Assembly (NCBI GenBank): GCA_029007015.1
Contig: JAQXHB010000025.1
Coordinates: forward strand, 1-11,773
Direction of reading: 5' to 3'
DNA from: Bacillota bacterium
GTDB taxonomy: Bacteria > Bacillota > Clostridia > Oscillospirales > Acutalibacteraceae
DNA length: 11,773 nt
The notes under the pieces were generated by a model. It did not search any database, was not told the DNA's origin, and was given only the letters and a program-made list of their open reading frames with translations. Positions 1-6,001 of the stretch are shown piece after piece; the stretch's first letter is position 1; the number at the start of each line of letters is the position of its first letter. Made by a program: the position numbers and the translations under genes.

Positions 1-1
1 G

Positions 2-985
2 GGTGCAGGCGCATTTGTCTGCGGCGAGGAGACCGCTTTGATGACCTCTATTGAGGGCAACCGCGGTGAGCCGCGTCCGCGTCCTCCGTATCCGGCTGTA
101 AGGGGCCTCTACAATTCTCCGACAGTTGAGAATAACGTAGAAACATTCGCTAACATTCCGCAAATCATTCTGCGCGGCGCAGATTGGTTCGCTTCAATGG
201 GTACCGAGCGCTCCAAGGGCACCAAGGTATTCGCACTCGGCGGTAAGATTAAGCACACCGGCCTGGTCGAGATACCGATGGGCACCACCCTGCGCGAGAT
301 AATCGACGACATCGGCGGCGGTATTCCTAACGGCAAGAAGTTCAAGGCGGCTCAGACCGGCGGCCCGTCCGGCGGCTGTATCCCTGCCCACCTTATAGAC
401 ACCGAAATCGACTACGACAACCTGGTAGCCATGGGCTGCATGATGGGTTCAGGCGGACTTATCGTAATGGATGAGGATACCTGCATGGTCGATATCGCCA
501 AATTCTTCCTTGAATTTACCGTTGACGAGTCCTGCGGTAAGTGCACGCCCTGCCGTGTCGGCACCAAGAGACTGCTTGAGATGCTTGACAAGATTACTCA
601 GGGCAAGGGCACTCTGGAGGACATCGACAAGATGGAAGAACTGTGCAACTACATCAAGGCCAACTCGCTGTGCGGCCTCGGCCAGACTGCGCCCAACCCC
701 GTACTGTCGACACTCAAGTTCTTCCGTGATGAGTATGTTGCTCACGTTGTTGACAAGAAGTGCCCGGCCGGCGTTTGTAAGTCGCTGCTTAGCTTCGAGG
801 TTGACAAGGAGAAGTGCATCGGCTGCGGACTGTGCATGCGTAACTGTCCGGTCAGCGCCATCAGCAAGACTGACTATGTTGCTCCCGGCCACAAACTGCC
901 GAGCGTCACTATCGACACCGAGAAGTGCATCAAGTGCGGCGTGTGCATGAGCAACTGCAAGTTCAGCGCCATTGAAAAGAAATAA
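2..985 (+). CDS. hydB: NADH-linked [FeFe]-hydrogenase subunit HydB (NuoF-like), 5' partial
   Basis: This is the 3' part (327 residues) of the flavin/iron-sulfur subunit of a soluble multimeric [FeFe]-hydrogenase, which passes electrons between NAD(H), ferredoxin and the catalytic subunit. The window opens inside the conserved NuoF segment GAGAFVCGEETAL. The reading frame is open from base 2, so the true start lies upstream and the Met at 38 is internal. An SLBB-like region follows. Next is the NuoF [4Fe-4S] domain, with ESCGKCTPCRVG and, further on, SLCGLGQTAPNP. The C-terminus carries a ferredoxin-like extension with two cluster motifs, CIGCGLCMRNC and CIKCGVCMSNC. That extension is typical of HydB/HndC-type subunits and is absent from complex I NuoF. 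The stop is 17 nt before hydA, so the two are co-transcribed; hydC would be expected just upstream. A NADP-reducing HndC is the main alternative, because cofactor choice cannot be read from this fragment. Confidence 0.93.
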   Translation, partial: GAGAFVCGEETALMTSIEGNRGEPRPRPPYPAVRGLYNSPTVENNVETFANIPQIILRGADWFASMGTERSKGTKVFALGGKIKHTGLVEIPMGTTLREIIDDIGGGIPNGKKFKAAQTGGPSGGCIPAHLIDTEIDYDNLVAMGCMMGSGGLIVMDEDTCMVDIAKFFLEFTVDESCGKCTPCRVGTKRLLEMLDKITQGKGTLEDIDKMEELCNYIKANSLCGLGQTAPNPVLSTLKFFRDEYVAHVVDKKCPAGVCKSLLSFEVDKEKCIGCGLCMRNCPVSAISKTDYVAPGHKLPSVTIDTEKCIKCGVCMSNCKFSAIEKK

Positions 986-1002
986 GGAAGGAGTACGCTA
1001 AA

Positions 1003-2745
1003 ATGGATATGATAAATTGCAAAATCAACGGTATCGCTGTCAGCGTACCCAAGGGAACTACCGTTCTTTCGGCTGCCCGTCAGGCCGGCGTTGAGATTCC
1101 CACTCTCTGCTTTATGAAGGATAAAAACGAGATTGGCGCTTGCCGCATCTGCGTTGTCGAGGTTAATGAGGGCCGTGGATTCCGCATGGTCACCGCTTGC
1201 GTTTACCCCGTTTCCGAGGGTATGGAGATTTTGACCAACAGCGAGAAAATTCAGAAGGCACGCAAGACCACTCTGGAACTGATTCTTTCCACCCACGACA
1301 AGAAGTGCCTCTCCTGCGTCCGCTCAACCAACTGCGAACTGCAGAAACTGTGCCGCGACTACGTCGTAGAGGAGAGTTCATTCGAGGGCTTTAAGCCGCA
1401 TTACGAACTGGACACCTCTGCTGCGCATCTTGTTCGCGACAACAATAAGTGCATACTTTGCCGCCGCTGTGTTGCGGCCTGCCAGGAGCAGTATGTTGCT
1501 GTTATCGGCGCAAATGACCGCGGTATTGATACCAATATCGGCAGTGCCTTTAACCTCAAACTCAACGACACATCCTGCATCTCCTGCGGCCAGTGCACCG
1601 CCGTATGTCCGACCGGCGCCCTGACTGAAAAGGATGACACCGATAAGGTATGGGATGCTATCAATGACCCGAACAAGTATGTTGTCGTGCAGACCGCTCC
1701 CTCTATCCGTGCAACACTCGGTGAGTGCTTCGGTATGCCCATCGGCACCAATGTTGAGGGCAAGATGGTTGCCGCTCTGCGCCGCCTTGGTTTTGACAAG
1801 GTGTTCGACACCGACTTTGCCGCCGACCTCACCATCGTTGAGGAGGCTAACGAACTGGTTGAGCGCATCAAGAACGGCGGTACTTTGCCGATGATTACAT
1901 CGTGCTCACCCGGTTGGGTCAAGTTTGCCGAGTATTATTACCCGGATTTGCTCGACAATCTGTCCACCTGCAAATCGCCCCAACAGATGGGCGGCGCTGT
2001 CATCAAGACCTACTTTGCCGACAAGATGGGCATTGACCCCAAGGACATTGTCAGCGTATCGGTCATGCCCTGCACCGCCAAGAAGTTTGAGATTGGCCGC
2101 GATGACCAGAGTGCTGCCGGCGTTCCCGATGTCGATATCTCCATCACCACACGCGAACTCAGCCGTATGATTCAGCGTGCCGGACTCAACTTCACAGCAC
2201 TGCCGGATGAGGAGTTCGACAGCCCGCTGGGCGAGGATACCGGCGCGGGAGTCATATTCGGTGCTACCGGCGGCGTAATGGAGGCGGCACTGCGTACGGC
2301 CAACGACTGGCTGACCGGCAAGGACAACACCAACATCGACTTTACCGCTGTTCGCGGTACGGCCGGCCTGAAAGAGGCTACTGTTAACATCAACGGCAAC
2401 AATATCAAGGTTGCTGTTGCCAGTGGCGCCGCTGCTGCAAAGGTGGTCATGGATAGAGTTAAGTCAGGCTCTGCCGATTGGACATTTATCGAGATTATGG
2501 GCTGCCCGGGCGGCTGTGTAAACGGCGGCGGTCAGCCGATTCAGCCGCAGTATGTGCGTGATACTGTCGACCTGAAGGCTGTGCGTGCCAAGGCTCTGTA
2601 CGACCAGGATGCGTCGATGACTCTGCGCAAGTCTCATGAGTCGCCGGTCATCAAGACACTGTACAGTGAGTGGTATGATGGCTTCGGCGGTCACAAGGCA
2701 CATCACGACCTGCACACCAGTTACACACCCAGAAAGAAGTATTGA
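1003..2745 (+). CDS. hydA: [FeFe]-hydrogenase catalytic subunit HydA
   Basis: Catalytic subunit (580 aa) that interconverts protons and H2 at the H-cluster. The N-terminal [2Fe-2S] domain has C36, C47, C50 and C66. The His-ligated [4Fe-4S] motif has H98, C102, C105 and C111. Two ferredoxin [4Fe-4S] motifs lie at C150-C160 and C192-C202. The H-cluster domain shows L1 as TSCSPGW (C301, S302), L2 as MPCTAKKFE (C357) and L3 as EIMGCPGGCVNGGGQP (C501, C505). The C-terminus is a fused small-subunit domain with RKSHESP and a terminal HHDLHTSY. The modular layout matches clostridial and HydABC/HndABCD enzymes. The start has a good Shine-Dalgarno, AAGGAG at 988-993, 9 nt upstream; a second ATG at 1009 is possible but less well spaced. 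It is co-transcribed with hydB and followed by a strong terminator. The Ser after the L1 Cys is discussed as a finding. Maturases HydEFG are not in the window. Confidence 0.96.
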   Translation: MDMINCKINGIAVSVPKGTTVLSAARQAGVEIPTLCFMKDKNEIGACRICVVEVNEGRGFRMVTACVYPVSEGMEILTNSEKIQKARKTTLELILSTHDKKCLSCVRSTNCELQKLCRDYVVEESSFEGFKPHYELDTSAAHLVRDNNKCILCRRCVAACQEQYVAVIGANDRGIDTNIGSAFNLKLNDTSCISCGQCTAVCPTGALTEKDDTDKVWDAINDPNKYVVVQTAPSIRATLGECFGMPIGTNVEGKMVAALRRLGFDKVFDTDFAADLTIVEEANELVERIKNGGTLPMITSCSPGWVKFAEYYYPDLLDNLSTCKSPQQMGGAVIKTYFADKMGIDPKDIVSVSVMPCTAKKFEIGRDDQSAAGVPDVDISITTRELSRMIQRAGLNFTALPDEEFDSPLGEDTGAGVIFGATGGVMEAALRTANDWLTGKDNTNIDFTAVRGTAGLKEATVNINGNNIKVAVASGAAAAKVVMDRVKSGSADWTFIEIMGCPGGCVNGGGQPIQPQYVRDTVDLKAVRAKALYDQDASMTLRKSHESPVIKTLYSEWYDGFGGHKAHHDLHTSYTPRKKY

Positions 2746-2789
2746 TTGCGCATATCGTGCTGTGTGACAGCCGATAAATAACCGATAAA

Positions 2790-2820
2790 CCGCCCATGAG
2801 AGTTCTCATGGGCGGTTTTT
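2790..2820 (+). terminator. Rho-independent terminator of the hydrogenase operon
   Basis: A perfect 11-bp stem, CCGCCCATGAG at 2790-2800 with CTCATGGGCGG at 2805-2815, has a 4-nt AGTT loop and is followed directly by five T. It lies 45 nt after the hydA stop. This is a textbook intrinsic terminator separating the hydrogenase operon from the next transcription unit. Confidence 0.95.
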
Positions 2821-2860
2821 GCTGCCATTGACAAATTGCGCCGGCGGCAGATTTTTGTGC

Positions 2861-2889
2861 TGTACATTTGCGTGTGCTTGTGGTATAAT
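2861..2889 (+). promoter_or_regulatory. Sigma-A promoter with extended -10, for the GNAT gene
   Basis: The -10 hexamer TATAAT (2884-2889) is a perfect match, and TGG just before it gives the extended -10 TGn element. The -35 is TGTACA (2861-2866), matching TTGACA at four of six positions, with a 17-nt spacer. Transcription should begin near 2896, leaving a leader of about 185 nt before the GNAT start codon. An extended -10 can make up for the weaker -35. Confidence 0.8.
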
Positions 2890-2890
2890 G

Positions 2891-2915
2891 CTGTCAGGGC
2901 GATAAGTCCTGACAG
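2891..2915. promoter_or_regulatory. 25-bp palindrome over the start site, probable operator
   Basis: Perfect 8-bp half-sites, CTGTCAGG (2891-2898) and CCTGACAG (2908-2915), flank a 9-nt centre. The palindrome begins one base after the -10 hexamer and covers the expected start site (about 2896). Most of the left arm would therefore not be transcribed, so an RNA hairpin is unlikely and a DNA-bound dimeric repressor is the simpler reading. No regulator gene is visible nearby. The palindrome is seen; the operator role is inferred. Confidence 0.55.
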
Positions 2916-2936
2916 TCGTCAATCCTGCCGCAAGGC

Positions 2937-3089
2937 ATGATTATATTATTATTTTTTAGGATAGTGCTTTTTGAAAAAGTACAACGCAACGGAGACTGTG
3001 GCCTGACCGGGAGGTTGGCGAAATACAGTCTTGACGCAAACCTCCCAGCACTGCAGTCAACAGTTATCAGGAGGAAAAAGAATGAATAA
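2937..3089 (+). other. Possible 50-codon leader ORF overlapping the GNAT start
   Basis: An open frame runs from ATG 2937 to TAA 3087-3089. It overlaps the first 8 nt of the acetyltransferase gene in another frame. The predicted peptide begins with a hydrophobic stretch (MIILLFFRIVLF) and ends with basic residues. Against it, the only Shine-Dalgarno-like sequence (AAGG, 2932-2935) is one base from the ATG, I recognise no family, and a frame of this length is not improbable by chance. It could be a leader peptide coupling translation to the downstream gene, or simply an open stretch inside a structured untranslated leader. I favour the second. Confidence 0.2.
2991..3074 (+). promoter_or_regulatory. 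Structured leader with possible pseudoknot and anti-Shine-Dalgarno
   Basis: Two perfect helices can form and they cross. Helix A is AGACTGT (2993-2999) with ACAGTCT (3025-3031). Helix B is GGGAGGTT (3009-3016) with AACCTCCC (3039-3046). This is H-type pseudoknot topology. The 3' strand of helix B contains CCTCC (3041-3045), which is also complementary to GGAGG (3070-3074) in the Shine-Dalgarno of the acetyltransferase gene. The leader could therefore switch between a state with the ribosome site exposed and one with it hidden. Between the helices is GACGCAAA (3033-3040), a string also found in the core of GEMM-I (c-di-GMP) riboswitches, but I cannot align the rest to that class. The complementarities are seen; a riboswitch or protein-sensing role is inferred. 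Confidence 0.4.
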
Positions 3090-3708
3090 AAATGACTACA
3101 TTATCCGTTTGGAGACACCTCAGGACTACTCCGAGGTGGAGAATTTAATACGCGAGAGTTTCTGGAATGTCTATCGTCCGGGGTGCTTGGAGCACTATGT
3201 GATGCACTGTATGCGCGGTGACGGCGACTTTGTGCCCGAACTTGATTTTGTCATGGCAAAGGGCGGAAAAATCATCGGGCAAAATGCTTTTGTCCGCGCA
3301 CACATTGATGCCGACGACGGCAGAAAGGTACCCATTCTGACCATGGGGCCTATTTGCATCGCGCCCGAGTGCAAGCGCATGGGATACGGCAAGGCACTGC
3401 TTGATTATTCACTGCAAAAGGCGAGCGAATGGGGCGCAGGCGCACTGTGCTTTGAGGGCAATATCGACTTTTACGGCAAAAGCGGCTTTGACTATGCGTC
3501 CAAGTTCGGCATACGCTATCATGGCCTGCCCAGCGGCGAGGACGACTCGTTTTTTCTTTGCAAGGAACTGGTGCCCGGTTACTTGAGCGGCATTACGGGC
3601 GAGTACGGCACGCCGCAAGTCTACCTTGTAGATGAGAATGAGGCGGAGCAGTTCGACCGTCAGTTTCCGCCGAAGAAAAAACTGAAGTTACCGGGACAAC
3701 TGGTGTGA
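3082..3708 (+). CDS. GNAT-family N-acetyltransferase (YhbS-like)
   Basis: A 208-aa acetyltransferase of the GNAT fold, which moves an acetyl group from acetyl-CoA to an amine. The substrate cannot be read from the sequence. The core is PICIAPECKRMGYGKALL (about residues 90-107). Its KRMGYG is a variant of the Q/RxxGxG/A pyrophosphate-binding loop, with Lys in the first position. A later FYGKSGF (130-136) is the usual C-terminal GNAT signature in which the Tyr can act as general acid. The tail has a basic run followed by LPGQLV. The start at 3082 is chosen because a perfect AGGAGG (3069-3074) lies 7 nt upstream; an in-frame TTG at 3031 would add 17 residues but falls inside the structured leader and lacks a ribosome site. 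The gene is monocistronic, with its own promoter and 3' hairpin. Confidence 0.88.
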   Translation: MNKNDYIIRLETPQDYSEVENLIRESFWNVYRPGCLEHYVMHCMRGDGDFVPELDFVMAKGGKIIGQNAFVRAHIDADDGRKVPILTMGPICIAPECKRMGYGKALLDYSLQKASEWGAGALCFEGNIDFYGKSGFDYASKFGIRYHGLPSGEDDSFFLCKELVPGYLSGITGEYGTPQVYLVDENEAEQFDRQFPPKKKLKLPGQLV

Positions 3709-3730
3709 TTTGATGCCAAACTGATATCAA

Positions 3731-3766
3731 GAAAGGCTGACGGATTTTTTTGTCCGTCAGCCTTTC
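3731..3766. terminator. 14-bp hairpin after the GNAT gene, T-tract in the loop
   Basis: A perfect 14-bp stem, GAAAGGCTGACGGA (3731-3744) with TCCGTCAGCCTTTC (3753-3766), starts 22 nt after the stop codon. The seven T residues sit in the 8-nt loop (3745-3752), not after the stem, and neither side has a downstream T-tract. It probably defines the transcript's 3' end or blocks exonucleases, but it is not a standard intrinsic terminator in either direction. Confidence 0.6.
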
Positions 3767-3897
3767 GGCCTGTTGAACCGATTTGATTTTGCGGTAGCAG
3801 TTATAAGTTTTGCTGTTTGCCGGCTGACAGCACCGCGTCAGGCGTAAATTGCCGTTTATTCCGAGAGGTAAGGTGACGCGCCGAAAACAAGTTATAC

Positions 3898-3927
3898 TTG
3901 ATTAACATGCCGTATCGGTGGTATTAT
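3898..3927 (+). promoter_or_regulatory. Candidate promoter for the tcdA-luxS-ABC operon
   Basis: A -10 element TATTAT (3922-3927, five of six) is preceded by TGG, giving an extended -10. The -35 TTGATT (3898-3903, four of six) lies 18 nt upstream. Transcription would begin near 3934, about 80 nt before tcdA. A weaker TATACT at 3893-3898 lacks a well-spaced -35. This is the best candidate in the gap but far from certain. Confidence 0.45.
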
Positions 3928-3928
3928 T

Positions 3929-4004
3929 ATGAAAAAGGTTAAAAGATGATTTGGGCATTGCGCCGGACGATTTGATGGCCGATGAGCAACATTATGAATA
4001 TTAG
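3929..4004 (+). pseudogene. Possible frameshifted micro-ORF
   Basis: ATG at 3929 opens MKKVK and an Arg codon, then stops at TGA 3947-3949. One base out of that frame, from 3945, a stop-free run reads DDLGIAPDDLMADEQHYEY and ends at TAG 4002-4004. It has a protein-like acidic composition. Removing one A from the AAAA run at 3941-3944 would join them into a 24-residue peptide. This could be a decayed small gene, a gene-end remnant, a sequencing error in the A run, or chance. I recognise no family, and the ribosome site (GGTGG, 3917-3921) is poor and overlaps the candidate promoter. Confidence 0.2.
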
Positions 4005-4016
4005 ATTTAGGTTGAG

Positions 4017-4742
4017 GTGGTTAACATAAACCGTTTTTCGAGAATGGAACTGCTGTTTGGCAGTGAGGTTATGAACAAGTTGTCCCACTCACGGGTGGCT
4101 GTGTTCGGCGTCGGCGGCGTGGGCGGTTACGCGGTTGAGGCGCTGGCGAGGTCGGGAGTGGGTGCGCTGGACATTATCGACAGCGACACTGTCAGCGTGA
4201 CCAACATCAACCGACAGATTTTGGCCACCGACGCGACAGTGGGCAGGTACAAGGTCGATGTGGCCGAGGAGCGTATCCGCTCCATCAACCCCGACTGCGA
4301 GGTCAGGAAGTACAGAACCTTTTTCTTGCCCGATACCAAGGATGAATTTGATTTTGCGCAGTACGACTATGTTGTCGACGCCATCGACACGGTGACCGGC
4401 AAAAAGCAGATAATCCTCTCGGCCAAAGAGGCGGGCGTGCCGGTCATCAGTTCCATGGGAACAGGCAACAAGGTCGACGCGACGGCACTGCGCGTGGCCG
4501 ACATATTTGAAACATCGGTTTGTCCGCTGGCCAGAGTTATGCGCGATGTGTGCCGTAAAAGTGGCATCGACCGGCTGAAGGTGGTCTATTCGATAGAACA
4601 GCCGACCAAACCGACCGCCCCCTCCGAGGAGAGCCTTTCTCAAACGGTGCGCCGCGACATACCCGGTTCGACGGCATTTGTGCCGGCGGTGGCGGGGCTT
4701 ATAATCGCCGGCGAGGTGGTAAAGGACATTGCCGATATTTGA
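4017..4742 (+). CDS. tcdA: tRNA threonylcarbamoyladenosine dehydratase (TcdA)
   Basis: An E1-like ThiF/MoeB superfamily enzyme (241 aa from GTG) that uses ATP to cyclise t6A to ct6A at tRNA position 37. The N-terminus has the family opening RFSRMELLFG. Next come the nucleotide loop VFGVGGVGGYAVEALARSGVG (starting near residue 30), IDSDTVSVTNINRQ (54-67) and DAIDTVTGK. The block CPLARVMRDVCRKSGI...LKVVYS and the ending GSTAFVPAVAGLIIAGEVVKDI are characteristic of the TcdA/YgdL branch and not of ThiF or MoeB. The length fits the family. GTG at 4017 is the first usual start codon, but the best ribosome site (GAGGTGG, 4014-4020) overlaps it and points to an ATA at 4026; see findings. It is first in a likely operon, with 17 nt to luxS. 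Confidence 0.92.
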   Translation: MVNINRFSRMELLFGSEVMNKLSHSRVAVFGVGGVGGYAVEALARSGVGALDIIDSDTVSVTNINRQILATDATVGRYKVDVAEERIRSINPDCEVRKYRTFFLPDTKDEFDFAQYDYVVDAIDTVTGKKQIILSAKEAGVPVISSMGTGNKVDATALRVADIFETSVCPLARVMRDVCRKSGIDRLKVVYSIEQPTKPTAPSEESLSQTVRRDIPGSTAFVPAVAGLIIAGEVVKDIADI

Positions 4743-4759
4743 TTTTAGGAGACATAAAA

Positions 4760-5221
4760 ATGAGAAAAATTGCAAGTTTCACTGTTAATCACGATGTGCT
4801 CGAAAAGGGTATGTATATCTCAAGGGTCGACGGAGACGCCGTCACATACGACATCAGGATGAAAAAGCCCAACTGCGGCGATTATCTTTCAAACGGCGCG
4901 ATGCACACATTTGAGCACCTTTTTGCCACATACGCGCGCAACAGCGAGGTTTCTGCCGATGTAATATATGTTGGGCCGATGGGGTGCCGCACGGGATTTT
5001 ACCTCATACTCAGGGACAGTGTGCCGTCAGATAAGGCCATTGCGCTGGTGCGTGACAGTTTTGATTTCATCGCCGCTTTTGAGGGTGAGATTCCGGGCAG
5101 TACTCGGCGCGAGTGCGGTAATTATCTGGAACATGATTTGGCCGGCGCCAAAGCGGTGGCGGAAGATATGGCGTCGGTTTTGCGCGATTGGGACGAGGGT
5201 CGGCTGAAGTACAGCGAATAA
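4760..5221 (+). CDS. luxS: S-ribosylhomocysteine lyase LuxS
   Basis: A 153-aa metalloenzyme that cleaves S-ribosylhomocysteine to homocysteine and DPD, the precursor of autoinducer AI-2, in the activated methyl cycle. All key residues are visible: metal ligands H49 and H53 in MHTFEHL with catalytic E52 between them, catalytic Cys C76 in PMGCRTGFYL, and the third ligand C119 in ECGNYLEHDL. These match H54, E57, H58, C84 and C126 of the Bacillus enzyme. The protein should be active and cytoplasmic. ATG 4760 is chosen because AGGAGA (4747-4752) lies 7 nt upstream; the in-frame extension back to 4739 would overlap tcdA. It sits between tcdA and an ABC exporter with no terminator on either side. 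The nucleosidase Pfs, which makes its substrate, is not in the window. Confidence 0.96.
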   Translation: MRKIASFTVNHDVLEKGMYISRVDGDAVTYDIRMKKPNCGDYLSNGAMHTFEHLFATYARNSEVSADVIYVGPMGCRTGFYLILRDSVPSDKAIALVRDSFDFIAAFEGEIPGSTRRECGNYLEHDLAGAKAVAEDMASVLRDWDEGRLKYSE

Positions 5222-5272
5222 TGCGGTCTGCCGGTTGCAGTAGAAATAACGGGGACGATGGGGGAGACTGAT

Positions 5273-6001
5273 ATGGCGATGATAAAAACCGACCGCCTGT
5301 GCAAAAATTTCAAGGACAAAAAGGCGGTGCGAGACCTTTCGATAAGCATTGAGAAAAATGAGATTTACGCGTTTTTGGGGCTTAACGGCGCCGGCAAGAC
5401 GACTGCTATCAAGATGCTCAACGGCCTCATCAGGCCGACTTCCGGCGACGCCGTCATCGACGGGCACCGCTTGAGTGCCGACCTGGACAAAATCAAGGCG
5501 GTCTCGTCGGTTTCTCCGCAGGAGACCGCCCTGTCGGGCAAACTGACGGTGTGCGAAAACATATTCATGATGGCGCGTCTGTACGGCATCGGCACAGTGG
5601 CGGCAAAGCAAAAGACCGAGCAGTTAATATCCTCATTTAAACTGGAACAGTACAGAAACAAACCGGCCGCTAAACTGTCGGGCGGTTATCAGCGGCGGCT
5701 GTCCATTGCGATGGCGCTGGTGTCCGACCCTAAAATACTCTATTTGGATGAGCCGACTCTGGGACTTGATGTGATAGCGCGCCGCGAACTGTGGCAACTG
5801 ATTAAGTCACTCAGAGAGAAGATGACGGTTGTGCTGACCACACATTATTTGGAGGAGGTCGAGGCGCTGTCCGACCGTATTGGCATAATCAAGGACGGCA
5901 TGCTGCTCTTTGAGGGCACATCAGAGCAACTTTACGAGCGGGCGGGAGTGGCTGACATCGAGGAAGCGTTCATCAAAATATCGGGAGGTGACGGGCAGTG
6001 A
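5273..6001 (+). CDS. ABC transporter ATP-binding protein (CcmA/DrrA type)
   Basis: A 242-aa nucleotide-binding subunit of an ABC-2 exporter. It has Walker A GLNGAGKTT (36-44), Q-loop Q83 in SPQ, signature LSGGYQRR (135-142), Walker B with DEP (ILYLDEPTLGLD, 155-166) and switch histidine H191 in TTHYLEE. It looks fully competent for ATP hydrolysis. The family also includes drug, lipid and antibiotic exporters, and the substrate cannot be inferred. ATG 5273 is chosen because GGGGAG (5261-5266) lies 6 nt upstream. ATG 5258 lies before that site with no site of its own, and 5279 is a less well-spaced alternative. The gene follows luxS after 51 nt with no terminator, and overlaps the permease start by 4 nt, so the two are translationally coupled. 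Confidence 0.93.
   Translation: MAMIKTDRLCKNFKDKKAVRDLSISIEKNEIYAFLGLNGAGKTTAIKMLNGLIRPTSGDAVIDGHRLSADLDKIKAVSSVSPQETALSGKLTVCENIFMMARLYGIGTVAAKQKTEQLISSFKLEQYRNKPAAKLSGGYQRRLSIAMALVSDPKILYLDEPTLGLDVIARRELWQLIKSLREKMTVVLTTHYLEEVEALSDRIGIIKDGMLLFEGTSEQLYERAGVADIEEAFIKISGGDGQ

Larger units (their letters stand above)
3767..4016. other. Intergenic region with inverted repeats, no clear gene
   Basis: I see no convincing gene in these 250 bases. They contain a 7-bp inverted repeat, CGCGTCA (3834-3840) with TGACGCG (3874-3880). A smaller CTGAC...GTCAG dyad overlaps its left arm (about 3824-3841). A possible promoter and a possible broken micro-ORF occupy the right half and are listed separately. 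The leader of tcdA must start somewhere in this region. Confidence 0.6.

Noticed and set aside
2991..3080. c-di-GMP (GEMM-I) riboswitch
   Set aside because: Only GACGCAAA and a loose GCAA segment match. The usual GNRA-capped first hairpin and the tetraloop receptor are not recognisable, so I do not make the call.
3031..3081. Extension of the GNAT gene to the TTG at 3031
   Set aside because: It has no ribosome site, lies in the structured leader, and the ATG at 3082 has a perfect AGGAGG at ideal spacing.
4089..4775. 228-codon minus frame opposite tcdA
   Set aside because: The plus strand carries all TcdA motifs; the antisense product has no family resemblance.
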